Source of the DNA: Spongilla lacustris | Lineage: Eukaryota > Porifera > Demospongiae > Spongillida > Spongillidae | DNA length: 64,000 nt | Reading direction: 5' to 3' | Assembly: GCA_949361645.1 (NCBI GenBank) | Contig: OX442425.1 | Span: 6,885,622-6,949,621 of the forward strand | Part shown: piece by piece, positions 1 through 11,840 of the stretch | Numbering within the stretch: the first letter of the stretch is position 1 | Layout: the number at the start of each line of letters is the position of its first letter | Translations under genes and position numbers: made by a program | The notes under the pieces: generated by a model | The model's input: only the letters and a program-made list of their open reading frames with translations | What the model was told of the DNA's origin: nothing | Databases searched by the model: none

Positions 1-2620
1 TCACTAGTGGGGACTCAGCTAAACACTTTTCTAACCACCCCTACCCTTCCTGTACATGGCTCAACAAGGCATGCAGTGGAAACACATTTGCTCAATTCTG
101 CAGTCACTCTATGCATTCTGTGGCACTTGACAGTGTCCCAGAAATTACACCAACTCAACAGTGGTGTACCACACACATGTCTCACTAGTGGGGACTCAGC
201 TAAACACTTTTCTAACCACCCCTACCCTTCCTGTACATGGCTCAACAAGGCATGCAGTGGAAGTGCATTCACTCCATCTGCAGTCATCCTATGCATTCTG
301 TGACACTTGATAGAGTCCCAGAAATTACAAACATACACCAAAAGTCTTCCCCACACATGTCTCACTAGTGTGGACTCAGCTAAACATTTTTCTAACCACC
401 CCTACCCTTCCTGTACATGCCTTAACAAGGTATGTACTGGACACACATTCGCTCCATTCTGCAGTCACTGTATGCATTCTGTGACACTTGATAGTGTCCC
501 AAAAATTACAAACATACACCAGAGGTGTTCATCACACATGTCGCACTAGTGGGGACTCAGCTAAACATTTTTCTAACCACCCCTACCATTCCTGTACATG
601 TGTCAACAAGGCATGAAGTGGAAGCACATCTGCAGTCATCCAATGCATTCTGTGACACTTGATACAGTCCCAGAAATTACAAACATACACCAGGGGTGTT
701 AATCACACATGTCTCACTAGTGGGGACCCCTACCTTTCCTGCACATGGCTCAACAAGACCCCTACCCTTCCTGTACATGGCTCAACAAGGCATGCAGTGG
801 AAACATATTTGCTCAATTCTGCAGTCACCCAATGCATTCTGTGACACTTGACAGTGTCCCAGAAATTACACCAACTCAACATTGGTGTACCACACACATG
901 TTTCACTAGTGGGAACTCAGCTAAACATTTTTCTATTCACCCCTACCCTCCCTATACATGTGTCATAATGGCATGCAGTGGAAGCACATTCGCTCCATCT
1001 GCAGTCAACCTATGCATTCTGTGACACTTGATAGAGTCCCAGAAATTACAAACATACACCAGGGGTGTTAATCACACATGTCTCACTAGTGGGGACTCAG
1101 CTTAACATTTTTCTAACCACCCCTACCTTTCCTGTAAATGTGTCAACAAGGCATGCAGTGGAAGCACATCTGCAGTCACCCAATGCATTCTGTGACACTT
1201 AAAAAAGTACCAGAAATTACAAACATACACAAGGGGTGCTAATCACACATGTCTCACTAGTGGGGACTCAGCTAAACATTTTTTTACCACCCCTACCCTT
1301 CCTGTACATGGCTCAACAAGGCATGCAGTAGAAACATATTTGCTCCATTCTGCAGTCACCCAATGCCTTGACAGTGTCCCAGAAAGTACAACAACTCAAC
1401 AGTGGTGTATCACACACTTGTCTTACTAGTGGGGACTCAGCTAAACACTTTTCTAACCACCCCTACCCTTCCTGTACATGGCTCAACAAGGCATGCAGTA
1501 GAAACACATTTGCTCAATTCTGCAGTCACTCTGTGCATTCTGTGGCACTTGACAGTGTCCCAGAAATTACACCAACTCAACAGTGGTGTACCACACACAT
1601 ATGTCTCACTAGTGGGGTATCAGCTAAACATTTTTCTAACCACCCCTAACCTTCCTGTACATGGCTCAACAAGGCATGCAGTGGAAGCACATCTGCAGTC
1701 AACCTACGCCATCTATGACACTTGATAGAGTCCCAGAATTTACAAAAATGCACCAGGGGTCTTCCCCACACATGTCTCACTAGTGTGGACTCAGCTAAAC
1801 ATTTTTCAAACAACCACTACCCTTCCTGTAAATGCGTCAACAAAGTATGCAGTGGAAGCACATCTACAGTCACCCAATGCATTCTGTGACACTTGACAGT
1901 GTCCCATTACACCAATTCAACATTGGTGTACCACACACATGTTTCACTAGTGGGGACTCAGCTAAACATTTTTCTATTCACCCCTACCCTCCCTATACAT
2001 GTGTCAACATGGCATGCAGTGGAAGCACATTCGCTCCATCTGCAGTCAACCTATGCATTCTGTGACACTTGATAGAGTCTCAGAAATTACAAACATACAC
2101 CAGGGGTGTTAATCACACATGTCTCACTAGTGGGGACTCAGCTAAACATTTTTCTAACCACCCCTACCCTTCCTGTAAATGTGTCAACAAGGCATGCAGT
2201 GGAAGTACATCTGCAGTCACCCAATGCATTATGTGACACTTGACAGTGTCCCAGAAATTACACCAATTCAACAGTGGTGTACCACACACATGTCTCACTA
2301 GTGGGGACTCAGCTAAACATTTTCTAACCACCCCTACCCTCCTATACATGTGTCAACAAGGTATGCAGTGGAAGCACATGCGCTCCATCTGCAGTCACCC
2401 AATGCATTATGTGACACTTGACAGTGTCCCAGAAATTACACCAAAAATACACCATGGGTGTTCCCCACACATTTCTCACTAGTGAGGTATCAGCTAAGAA
2501 TTTTTCTAACCACCCCTACCATTCCTGTAGACATGTCAACAAGGCATACAGTGGAAGCACATTCGCTCCATCTGCAGTCACCCTATGCACATTCTGTGAC
2601 AATGGACACTGTCCTACCTA
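1..2620. repeat. Satellite array, unit about 180 bp, about 15 copies
   Basis: The landmark TCACTAGTGGGGACTCAGCT recurs near 1, 182, 362, 543, 713, 902, 1082, 1252, 1422, 1606, 1776, 1946, 2126, 2296 and 2476, giving a unit of 170-184 bp. Each unit also carries the blocks AACCACCCCTACCCTTCCTG, CAAGGCATGCAGTGGAA and CAGTGTCCCAGAAATTACA. Copies differ by substitutions and short deletions, so the array is not freshly amplified. The open frames across it (up to 107 codons) are periodic artefacts of the unit. The array runs off the left edge, so its full size is unknown. Confidence 0.95.
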
Positions 2621-4250
2621 AGAGATAGAGACCCTCTTATTTCCTTTGATGTCCAGACCATTGGGACCCCTCTAATGGGTGAACCATTGGAACCCCCTTT
2701 AATGTCATTGGGTCATCTCTTAATTAATAATGTGTGCACCATTGGGAGTCTTCTTTGGCTCTTGCTCCCCTGAGGCACACGTACCTTAGCGTGGTGGGAC
2801 GTTACAGTGCGAGCTGTTTCAGCGAGTTGCATGTTGTTGGGTTGGTTCTGCTCGAAACGACGCTGTTTTCTCAGAATACTGTCTGTAACAGGAAACGAAT
2901 GCGCCGTGCGTAGTACGTAGGCTTACATTCTGAACCGATGCTTACCTATTCGCGTATACCATAGCGTCTTTGATGAATCACGTTCTGCTCTACGTGGTTA
3001 CATGCACCCGTGTAGCTGCAGTGCTGAACGCGCGTACTTGCCGGATCGATGGATCGAATTGAAATGATGCCCACCGAGTTTGGTTTGTTATTAAAACCGT
3101 TACAAACGGCGCGGTATGGCATGATTTGGGTTCTATAAAGATGCTGTGTTTTTAAAGCACTGAAGCACTGCCTGGGAAACAACTTATTTAACGGCTTGGG
3201 GTCATTGATGGTAAAAACACTGGGTTTTACAATATTTGCTCCTGCATCTGCATGGGCCACGATGACTATTCGGATAGGTGAATGCAAAGTGCCCGCAATA
3301 TGATGTTGCAGAGATGCAAAGTTTAGGAGGGTGGGGCTGTGTTGTGGCAATGTATCACGTGAATGCGATAATTATTCAATTTGTTCACGTGAGGAACTCT
3401 CGTTCTCGGACCTAACATTATTTTATATGGATACCGCGCATGCGTAAGCGCTGCCTAACTTCAACAGCTTTAAACTCTGCTTCCAAAACACGAATCAATG
3501 CAATTGTTAGTTCCACAATTAGAGTATGACTTTCTCTACGGGTCTAATAATTCAAACTCTGCTTTTCACAAGTCCAATTAACGGAAATTAATAAATTCCG
3601 TTTTAAACATTTGGCTTCGTTAGGCACCAGGCAAGATGGTAAACTGTTTATTGGCACGATTATTGGATGCTCCTTTGCATAGATTTACCGCGATATTGGT
3701 GATTTATATGCTATAGCTTGACTTTGAGTGGGGGGCTTTCCCGCAAAAACCTTAGATAAGGTAGATCACGTGATAAGTAATATTAATAGCTATAAAAATT
3801 AATTTTTACACACTCTCTGGGGGTTGTTGCTTGTTGATCAATGCATTGGCATGTATTAAATAAACTTAATAATAACTTTTAATAACTACATATTAATAGC
3901 TTTAAGTTAGTCATTGGCATGATTTTTACTTCAAACAGCATAATTTTACAATGTTCAGTTCTGGAGTTATAGCAATTCAAACATTTTGCGCGACTTTTGG
4001 ATCACCCTGTATTTAGCGTCCGTCAGCCGTTACACTTTGTAACAGCCACTCGGCTTGCCATCTGTGTTTCTCTGCCGGCCGAAAAGTAAGGTCACTGCCG
4101 CCGGGCTGGTCTTTTTGGCAGATTTAGTCTGGTGCTAACTCGTAGCATAGCAAGAGCTATTTTGACGAGCAGTCAGCTGCCCCAATCATTTGAGTAGCCT
4201 ATGTCTGAAACATTAGTTAGGCTTAGGTACTTTGTAGAAGCCGGTCTGTA
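2621..4250. other. No gene recognised
   Basis: This is unique-looking sequence after the satellite. A 134-codon minus-strand frame at 2946-3350 has no recognisable domain, no convincing splice structure and ordinary composition, so I do not call it a gene. A short block near 2660-2760 repeats the phrase ACCATTGG(G/A)A three times. The rest is AT-rich and featureless to my reading. Confidence 0.5.
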
Positions 4251-4253
4251 TTC

Positions 4254-4400
4254 AGGGGCGGATGCAGGATTTTTTTATGGGGGGGGCACGGTTAATAGAA
4301 GTTATAAAAAGTGGGCGTGGACCCCAGAAGGGGGTGGGTGCGTGAGGGGGATATGCCCCCTCCCGCGCGAAGCGCGGAAGCTTTTGATACTATCTAAGTA
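4254..4400. mobile_element. MITE end or remnant (CAGGGGCGGATGCAGGA family)
   Basis: The sequence starts CAGGGGCGGATGCAGGA and runs into a G-rich stretch and the hairpin GCGCGAAGCGC. This start is typical of non-autonomous hAT-like elements in many invertebrates. Related ends occur at 24003 in this window. I cannot identify a matching right terminus or a target duplication, so this is probably one end of a decayed copy. Confidence 0.5.
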
Positions 4401-5600
4401 TTAAAGCATTAAAACTATGCTAGTTTTAGTGCTTTTATTTATATGTACAATTAAAAATTGCACTACAAGATCGATCTAGAAAAAGTATTTGCACCGTGCT
4501 ATTAGATGACCAAATAGTTTCGGGCCTAAAATTGTTGCGAAAAATGCTGCCATGTGCGCCGGACCTATCGCACATTGTGTATCATAGCCATAACGCTTCA
4601 TTTGAGTCACAAATAGCAAAATAGGGATATCATTTTGCGTCACTTTCCTTGTGATATAAGGCGCCGGCCGAGGTTGGTTTCCGCAGGAAAAAAATGTAAG
4701 AAAATCATATGAAAATCAACGATAATAAGAGAGCGGTGTGTGTAATCAGTCTGTATCAGTATGTATATATGTGTCAGATCACTTGTAAAATCAAGTCTCG
4801 ATTTGCGATCTTCTTTCTTTTTTTATTTTTGCTGTGTTCCTCTCCCACAATATGGCGATAAATATGCACACTACAGTGAATATGCATCAGACACAATATA
4901 TTCCGTTCTATGGGTACTACAGGCAGAGATAATATGCTACAGGTAACAACTGTTCGATGTTAACGCAGGACCTACATGTGGCAGACATCAATCAACCAAC
5001 CACAAACCACACCCGGTTAGGTATGAATAACGATATGCGCTACAAACGCTGTACATGGCCGATCAGATCGCTCCGCTATCAGCGTGCGCTTGAAAACACA
5101 AGAAAACAACCAAATTATTGAAGAACGAGCAACGTGCCACGTCACGTGAATATAGTGGGATTATTGAATGGCACAGATGTTTGCGGCTGGACAGTAGGTT
5201 GGATAATTAAGCGATACCGTAATTTAGTATTAGCCACCAAAAAAAAATCTAGCCGCATCTCATTATACGATATCTGTTTTTGCGAGCCTATATCGTACTC
5301 GTCTTATGACATTCCGAGAAGAGAAAATGCTCATGAAAACACTCTACCACAGCTATACGTAAGCCATAATTGCCCAAGCACTACATTTATTATGAGTGGT
5401 TCTGCGCAGCCCGTTTTCACATCAATGCAACTTTGGCGGGAAAAGACGGGGTGTACTTGAGCGGTCTTTGTGGACGAACCAACCGGTAGAAATCTGTAAG
5501 CGAGTAGTATAATGATCAGCACACATAGGAGAGTATATTCATATCACTCATAAATAGCCGCCTTTTTTTTTAACTTCAGAATAAGGCAGGAGTTTTTATG
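4401..5600. other. No gene recognised
   Basis: Short open frames only (for example 5134-5460, 108 codons) with no recognisable motif. No RNA gene or long repeat was seen. The stretch lies immediately upstream of the first RAG1-N-like locus and would contain its promoter if that gene were ever transcribed from here. Confidence 0.45.
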
Positions 5601-5620
5601 AATAATATCAGTATTTAAGA

Positions 5621-6960
5621 ATGGAGATACACGCAAAGAAAGTCGAAGAGCGATGCAGAGTGTGTGGCAGCTTCTTAGTGGAGGATAAAGCCAAAAAGAA
5701 GAGGAAAACATATAACTGCATACAGTTTGCAAAGGATTTGCACTCCAAATTCCTTATCAACACCTCCCTGGACATGCACCCACCCACCCACCATCCTTTG
5801 TGTGATACCACAAACATGGGCCCAACAGTATTCCTTTTGAGTGGAAGGCCCACACAGAAGTTGACTGCATGGTGATATTATAATTTTATATGCTGCATGT
5901 ACATGTGTATGTGATAGTACTCAGATATGTCATCCTAAACCACCACATGCAGGCTGTCCAGCCCACAATAGTGCAGCTCAGATTTACGCGGAATAGCCCC
6001 TGCCATGCAGACAGGCTTCTCAGCACAAGACCATATACTTGCCAGTACCAACAATCCAGACGTACTGGACCAACTTCAGTGTCCCTTGTGCCTGACAATT
6101 GTGCACCACTGAACCATTGGAGCTACCATGTAGCAGTGGTGTATCCAGGATTTCAGTGAGGTGGGTGCTTAAAGTGAGGCCCGATACGAAAAGTGGGGGA
6201 GGGGGGGGTGCAGTTCGCTTCAGGTCCGATACGAAAAGTGGGGGGGGGGGGGGGGGGGGGGTGCAGTTCGCTTCAGGTCCGATACGAAAAGTGGGGGGGG
6301 GGGGGGGGGTGCAGTTTGCTTCAAGTCCGATACGAAAAGTGGGGGCCTTTGTTTGGCGCACAGCAAATACGCTATCGTTAATAATTAATGGTTACAATTT
6401 TGGCCGAGGGGGGTGCTCAAGCACCCGGAGCGCCCTCTCTGGATACGCCACTGATGTGGGGCACTGGCTGCATCGACATATCATACACAGGTTCATGGCT
6501 TCCAACTGCAGTAAGATCAAGTGTCCATGCTGCATCATGGACACTCCTTTGGCTCCTTCACCGCTGAAGCCCACACCACCATTCATTCAGACCTTGCTAG
6601 TGGTACATTGCCAGCAAACATGTGGAAAGGAAATACGGGCTGGTGAGTACAGCACTCACAAGTGTGCAGAAGAACCTGGACCTTCAGATGCTGATGTGCA
6701 GACAGCATGTCACACAGTCACTGGCTTCCACCAGCTCTCAACCGATCGTCTGAGGGAGAAAGGAGCAGAGTCCATCCATACCAAGTTGACTTCTTGCAAC
6801 GTACGTACCATTCGGTACATGACCCAGTTAGAAGACTGTCCTTGATTATGAAGGAGCACCTGCTTCCTATAGATCCACAAAACGTGGCAGCGATCCCTCC
6901 TCCTGATACGTATACCGTTAAATTCACGATATTTCAGCAATACGCATCTCTAGCCCAAAA
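5621..6960 (+). pseudogene. RAG1 N-terminal-like zinc-finger/RING gene, copy 1, decayed
   Basis: Five segments occur in the order expected for the non-core N-terminal part of RAG1 and its invertebrate relatives. (1) From ATG 5621: a CRVCG zinc knuckle at residues 12-16, a basic stretch and LDMHPP near 5770. (2) In another frame at 5839-5874: EWKAHTEVDC, the W-x-x-H-T...C element. (3) At about 6048-6133: QCPLCLTIVH then EPLELPC, the first half of a RING finger, split by a one-base frame change. (4) After a MITE at 6134-6453, the RING resumes as CGAL and ends KIKCPCC near 6520. (5) At about 6585-6670: HCQQTCGKEIRAGEYSTHKC, matching the C2H2 finger that follows the RING in RAG1. A tail HLLPIDPQNVAAIPPP at about 6860-6905 is nearly identical to the tail of copy 2. 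Several frame changes and the MITE make this a pseudogene. No RAG1 catalytic core is visible. Confidence 0.7.
6134..6453. mobile_element. 320-bp MITE inserted in the RING coding sequence
   Basis: The left end CAGTGGTGTATCCAGGA and the right end, read in reverse complement as CAGTGGCGTATCCAGAGA, form terminal inverted repeats. The flanks ATGTAG (6128-6133) and ATGTGG (6454-6459) look like a 6-bp target duplication with one mismatch. Removing the element rejoins the RING motif ...LPC-GAL, in agreement with copy 2 (LLCGAL), so the insertion site is well supported. The interior holds about three copies of a ~55-bp unit, GTCCGATACGAAAAGTGGGG plus poly-G and GTGCAGTTCGCTTCA. Confidence 0.85.
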
Positions 6961-6984
6961 AAAGGCGGCTATAAGCAGATAATG

Positions 6985-7275
6985 GAATCAGTTAGTACCT
7001 TCTGTTATCTCTAAGATTTACTTGAATCAAAACTTTTTACCGGTCGGGAGCGTGGAAAACTTATTTCAAAGTGGAGAAGTACGTCGAGGGTTACCCGCTT
7101 TCACGAACCATAACTTGCCGTAGCGTCAAAACTGTTACACGAGAAACGCAGTATTTGTAGAAAGATGATGCTTCTTTTGTTTCGAGGTTTTAAATGACGC
7201 TGGTATAATTCCTGTTTTTGTACAGGAGGCTCACGTTTCTTGGCTCTGGTTGTCTAGGACGTTGCTAAGGGATAC
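6985..7275. other. No gene recognised
   Basis: Unique sequence between the decayed RAG1-N-like copy and the assembly gap. Nothing was recognised. Confidence 0.4.
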
Positions 7276-7475
7276 NNNNNNNNNNNNNNNNNNNNNNNNN
7301 NNNNNNNNNNNNNNNNNNNNNNNNNNNNNNNNNNNNNNNNNNNNNNNNNNNNNNNNNNNNNNNNNNNNNNNNNNNNNNNNNNNNNNNNNNNNNNNNNNNN
7401 NNNNNNNNNNNNNNNNNNNNNNNNNNNNNNNNNNNNNNNNNNNNNNNNNNNNNNNNNNNNNNNNNNNNNNNNNNN
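7276..7475. other. Assembly gap of 200 N
   Basis: There are exactly 200 N. The round number suggests a placeholder of unknown true size. The gap abuts a tandem array on its right, so repeat collapse is the likely cause. Confidence 1.
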
Positions 7476-8060
7476 ATTACATACTGTCCCAATCATGTCC
7501 CAGAGTAGGGGAAACACTTCACTGTCTATTGTTTGAGTTAGGTGATAGCATTTTTAGTTACTCAAAAGTCACTAACCCCCCCCCCCCCTCCCCCAAGCAT
7601 ATGACCCATGCATACTACTATGCTACCTAAACATTACATACTGTCCCAATCATGTCCCAGAGTAGGGGAAACACTTCACTGTCTATTGTTTGAGTTAGGT
7701 GATAGACATTTTTAGTTACACAAAAGTCACTTACCCCCCCCCCCCCCTCCCCCAAACATATGACCCATGCATACTGCTATGCTGCCTAAACATTACATAC
7801 TGTCCCAATCATGTCCCAGAGTAGGGGAAACACTTCACTGTCTATTGTTTGAGTTAGGTGATAGAAATTTTTAGTTACTCAAAAGTCACTAACCCCCCCC
7901 CCCCCTCTCCCCCAAACATATGACCCATGCATACTGCTATGCTACCTAAACATTGCATACTGTCCCAATCATGTCCCAGAGTAGGGGAAACACTTCACTG
8001 TCTATTGTTTGAGTTAGGTGATAGAAATTTTACGTTACACAAGTCATTTGGCATTCCCCT
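7476..8060. repeat. Tandem array, unit about 160 bp, 4 copies
   Basis: Units begin with ATTACATACTGTCCCAATCA at 7476, about 7634, 7793 and 7954. Each contains AGGGGAAACACTTCACTGTC, a poly-C run and ATATGACCCATGCATACT. Copies are about 95% alike, so the expansion is recent. The array probably extends into the adjacent gap. Confidence 0.95.
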
Positions 8061-8069
8061 CCCCTCCCC

Positions 8070-8071
<2 letters not shown>

Positions 8072-8106
<35 letters not shown>
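8072..8106. repeat. (AC)n microsatellite
   Basis: About 17 AC units directly after the last copy of the 160-bp array. Confidence 0.95.
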
Positions 8107-8109
<3 letters not shown>

Positions 8110-8700
8110 CTACATACTATACTACCATCACACTACTCCCCCTTAACCTACAATGGGGTGAGTAAGTTGGGTGTGTGCTCCAACACCAGATACTGTCCCA
8201 GATTGTGACATTCACTGTGCATGGTTTTATATAAAAGATTTTTGGGATATACCCTTACCTTGAAGTTAACATTCATCAGATGAATTTAAGAGTTGTTGTA
8301 TGTTCCCAGCTAAAGATGTGCCAAGTATTGCACACTTGTTAGTGTGCTTTTTAAAAGTTTTCATATTGAATAATATAACCATGTCAAATAAAATCAGTAT
8401 GTAAATCACAAGAAGGCATAAGAATCCAACTACATGTATCAGGATACTGAGTTTCACAATGCACACACTCATGAATATAGCTTCTAATGACAGCAGCATA
8501 GGAAAATGTTGGCGTATTGGATGGAGGATGATCTGTTGAATGGGAGGAGAGAGAGAGGATAATACAACACGAACATTGTCAATGGAGTGGTTCTCAGTGG
8601 CATATGTACCTCTCCATTGTCCCTGCCTCCACCACATTTTGCAGCTTTGCAGGCGTACCATAATGTGCAGATGATGAAAAGGTATGAAGGTAGTCAGGGA
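8107..8700. other. No gene recognised
   Basis: The only open frames are 131 codons on minus (8266-8661) and 67 codons on plus. Neither has recognisable motifs. No repeats of note. Confidence 0.4.
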
Positions 8701-10100
8701 CCATCAAGGTTCTGTATGACCACATTAACGATGAGTAATATGGAGGACACACATGTATCGGCATGGTACTCTATCTGCTGGCATAGGTAGCTCAAGCAGG
8801 CCATTACAGCAAGCTTCTCTTCATATTTATTTATCCTATATGTAGCCAAATAAGAACTCTGCATCTTACATCAGATAAGGTACAGCTGCAACACACATAC
8901 ACAACCATATGAATACATAAGTAAACAATAGGAAAGCCCTTCCTCACATTTGGGGGGTGTGGGGGGGGGGGGGGGAGGAAAGGAAGGTTGGTGTGTGGAG
9001 GGAAGAAGGGTGGTGTGTGTGGAAGGGAGACAGTGTGTGCAGGAGGGGTGGCAGGGAGAAGAACCATATTTTGAATCAGATAAAAGCAATATACATTGTA
9101 CATGTAAGGGCAGCTGTAAATCAAATAAATAACCACATGTATACGTAGGTACACAATATGAATATGATATTAACATAACACCAGGTCCATCCTAGCTACA
9201 TGTACAGTCAGTTAATCTTTGACCAAAATCCCAGGCTACATTATAGCTGTAAGGTCAGTTAACAATGTGGGAAATAATAGTTGGTGTGCCAAGTGTTAAG
9301 ATATATGTACCAGCTCAATGTGTGTGCACGTGCGTGCGCATAATTGTTAAACCATACATGCTGTCTCAGTGGAAGACCTACATGTAACTAAATGTACAAG
9401 GGTACCTTAGAACATTATTTTACATTCTCAATTTAAGACCATTCTCATAGACCGTTCAGTATGACCACATTAATGATGGAAGGAGATACGTTATTATGGA
9501 GGACACACATATCTTGGCATGGTACCCTATCTGCTGACATGGTTACATGTAGCTCAAGCAGGCCATTACAGCAGGCTTATGCTATATGTAGCAAAATAGT
9601 TCCTTGTATCAGATAAAGCTACAGCTGCAACACACATACATGTACATGTACACAACCACATGTGTACATAAGCTAGTGAACAATAGGAAAGCCCTTCCCT
9701 CAAGTGTGGGGGGAAGGAGGGGAAGGAAAGGAAGTAGGTGTGTAGGGAAGAAGGGTGGTGTGTGTGTGTGAAAGGGAGACAGTGTGTGCAGGAGGGGTGG
9801 CAGGGAGAAGAACCATACATGCATCCTGAATCAGATAAAAGCAATGTAGCAGCTGTAAAACATAAGTACATACATGTAGGTGCACAATATGAATATGATA
9901 TTAACAGGTCCATCACTCAACTCCCATTCCCTCACTTGCTACATGTCCTGGCTACAGTAAGTTAATCTCTCTAAGTCATTGGCCACAAATTCCAGGCTAC
10001 ATTATAGCTGTAAGGTCAGTTAACAATGTGGGAAATAACAGTTAGTGTGCCAAGTGTTAAGATACAAGCTCAATGTGTGTGCATAAGTGTGTGTGTGAGT
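8700..10100. repeat. Direct segmental duplication, two copies of about 0.65 kb
   Basis: Copy A (about 8700-9340) and copy B (about 9450-10075) share, in the same order, TATGACCACATTAA, ATGGAGGACACACAT, GCTCAAGCAGGCCATTACAG, AGCTGCAACACACATACA, CAATAGGAAAGCCCTTCC, a G-rich GGAAGAAGGGTGGTGTGTG block, GTGTGCAGGAGGGGTGGCAG, ATGAATATGATATTAACA and AGGTCAGTTAACAATGTGGG. Copies differ by indels, mainly of TACATGTA. No coding potential is evident. Confidence 0.9.
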
Positions 10101-10439
10101 GCATGTGCATGTTGACAAGTGTGTGTGTGGACTGATGGATAAAAGGGGACCACACAACTACATGTAGCTATCAAGTTAAAAGCTCCTAAGAACATTATTT
10201 TCATTAACCCTGAACACTCTCAACGTACAACCACACACATGGAGTAAATTCAAACCGAAACATTCACTGACCACCACATTGCAGTACATACCATAAGGTC
10301 AGTTAACCCTGTAGAGTGCATGTGAATAGGCAGGATGCATCACATAACACCACACATGACCTAGTCCCTAACACCTGTGTTGGGTTATGGGGATATAATT
10401 TGTAAGGCTTCTTTAGATGTTGACCTGACATGTCACTGC

Positions 10440-10965
10440 CATATATGGTATAAAGCCCCTGTTATTAACCCCTGACACTCAGGTACACCACACACCACTG
10501 CTGTTTCTTTTGGCTATGTTGTTTAACCCCTGACACTCACTCTTAACACACCCACTGTGCTGTTTCTCTCGGCTATGTCGTTTAACCCATGACACTCTTA
10601 ACACACCCACAGGGCTGTTTCTCTCAGCTACGTACTTTAACCCCTGACACTTTTAATACACCCACTGGGCTGTTTCTTTCGGCTATGTCGTTTAACCCCT
10701 GAAACTCTTAACACACACACCGGGCTGTTTCTCTCGGCTATGAAGTTGAAGTTTAACCCCTGACACTATTAATACACCCACTGGGCTGTTTCTCTCGGCT
10801 ATTTAGTTTAACCCCTGACACTTTTAACACACTCACTGGGCTGTTTCTCTCAGCTATGTAACTTTAACCCCTGACACTTTTTACACACACACTGGGCTGT
10901 TTCTCTCGGCTATGAACTTTAACCCTGACACTCTTAACACACTCACTGGGCTGTTTCTCTCGGGT
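10440..10965. repeat. 64-bp tandem array, left part
   Basis: The unit TTTAACCCCTGACACTCTTA plus ACACACCCACTGGGCTGTTT plus CTCTCGGCTATGT occurs about eight times from near 10480. The same unit resumes at 13953, so the array has been split by the polypurine block between. Confidence 0.9.
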
Positions 10966-11809
10966 GAAGGAGAGGGAGGGAGACAGGGAATGAGGGGGAG
11001 GGAGGGAGGAGGGAGGGAGAGTGAAAGAGGATCCAAACAATATTAACACACATCTAAGCATATCCACAATATGTATATTTACCGGTAGCATCACAAACAC
11101 ACACACACACACAGACAGATGGAGTGTGAGGGAGAGGGAGGGAGAGAAGGAGGAGGGAAGGAGGGGGAGGGAGGGAAGGAAGGAGGGAGAGAGGGAGGAG
11201 GGGGAGGGAGGGAGGGAGGGAGAGTGGGAGGAGGGAGGGAGAGAGGGGGAGGGAAGGAGGGGGAGGGAAGGAGGGGGAGGGAAGGAGGGGGAGGGAAAGA
11301 GGGATGAGGGAAGGAGGGGGAGGGAGGGAGGGAGGGAGGAGGGAGGGAGAGAGAGAGGAGGGAAGGAGGGAGGAAGAGAGGGAATGAGGGGGGGAGGAGG
11401 GAGGGAGAGAGGGGGAGTGAAGGAGGATCCAAACAATATTAACACACATCTAAGCATATCCACAATATGCATATTTACTGGTAGCATCACAAACACACAC
11501 ACACACAGACAGATGGAGTGTGAGGGAGAGGGACGGAGAGAGGGAGGAGGGAAGGAGGGGGAGGGAGGGAGGGAGGGAGGGAGGGAGGGAGAGAGAGAGG
11601 GAGGTAGGAGGGAGGGAGGGAGAGAGGGAGGAGGGAGGGAGATAGGGGGAGGGAAGGAGGGGGAGGGAAGGGGGAGGGAAAGAGGGATGAGGGGGAGGGA
11701 GGGAGGGAGGGAGGAGGGAGGGAGAGAGGGGGAGTGAAGGAGGATCCAAACAATATTAACACACATCTAAGCATATCCACAATATGTATATTTACTGGTA
11801 GCATCACAA

Positions 11810-11840
<31 letters not shown>

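Noticed and set aside
1..2620. Possible CRISPR-like or direct-repeat array
   Set aside because: The whole ~180-bp unit is repeated without unique spacers, so it is a satellite; the window is also clearly animal DNA.
2946..3350. 134-codon minus-strand frame as a gene
   Set aside because: No motif, no splice evidence and no supporting context.
5544..6361. Minus-strand frames opposite the first RAG1-N-like locus
   Set aside because: They are shadows; the zinc-finger motifs are all on the plus strand and shared with copy 2.
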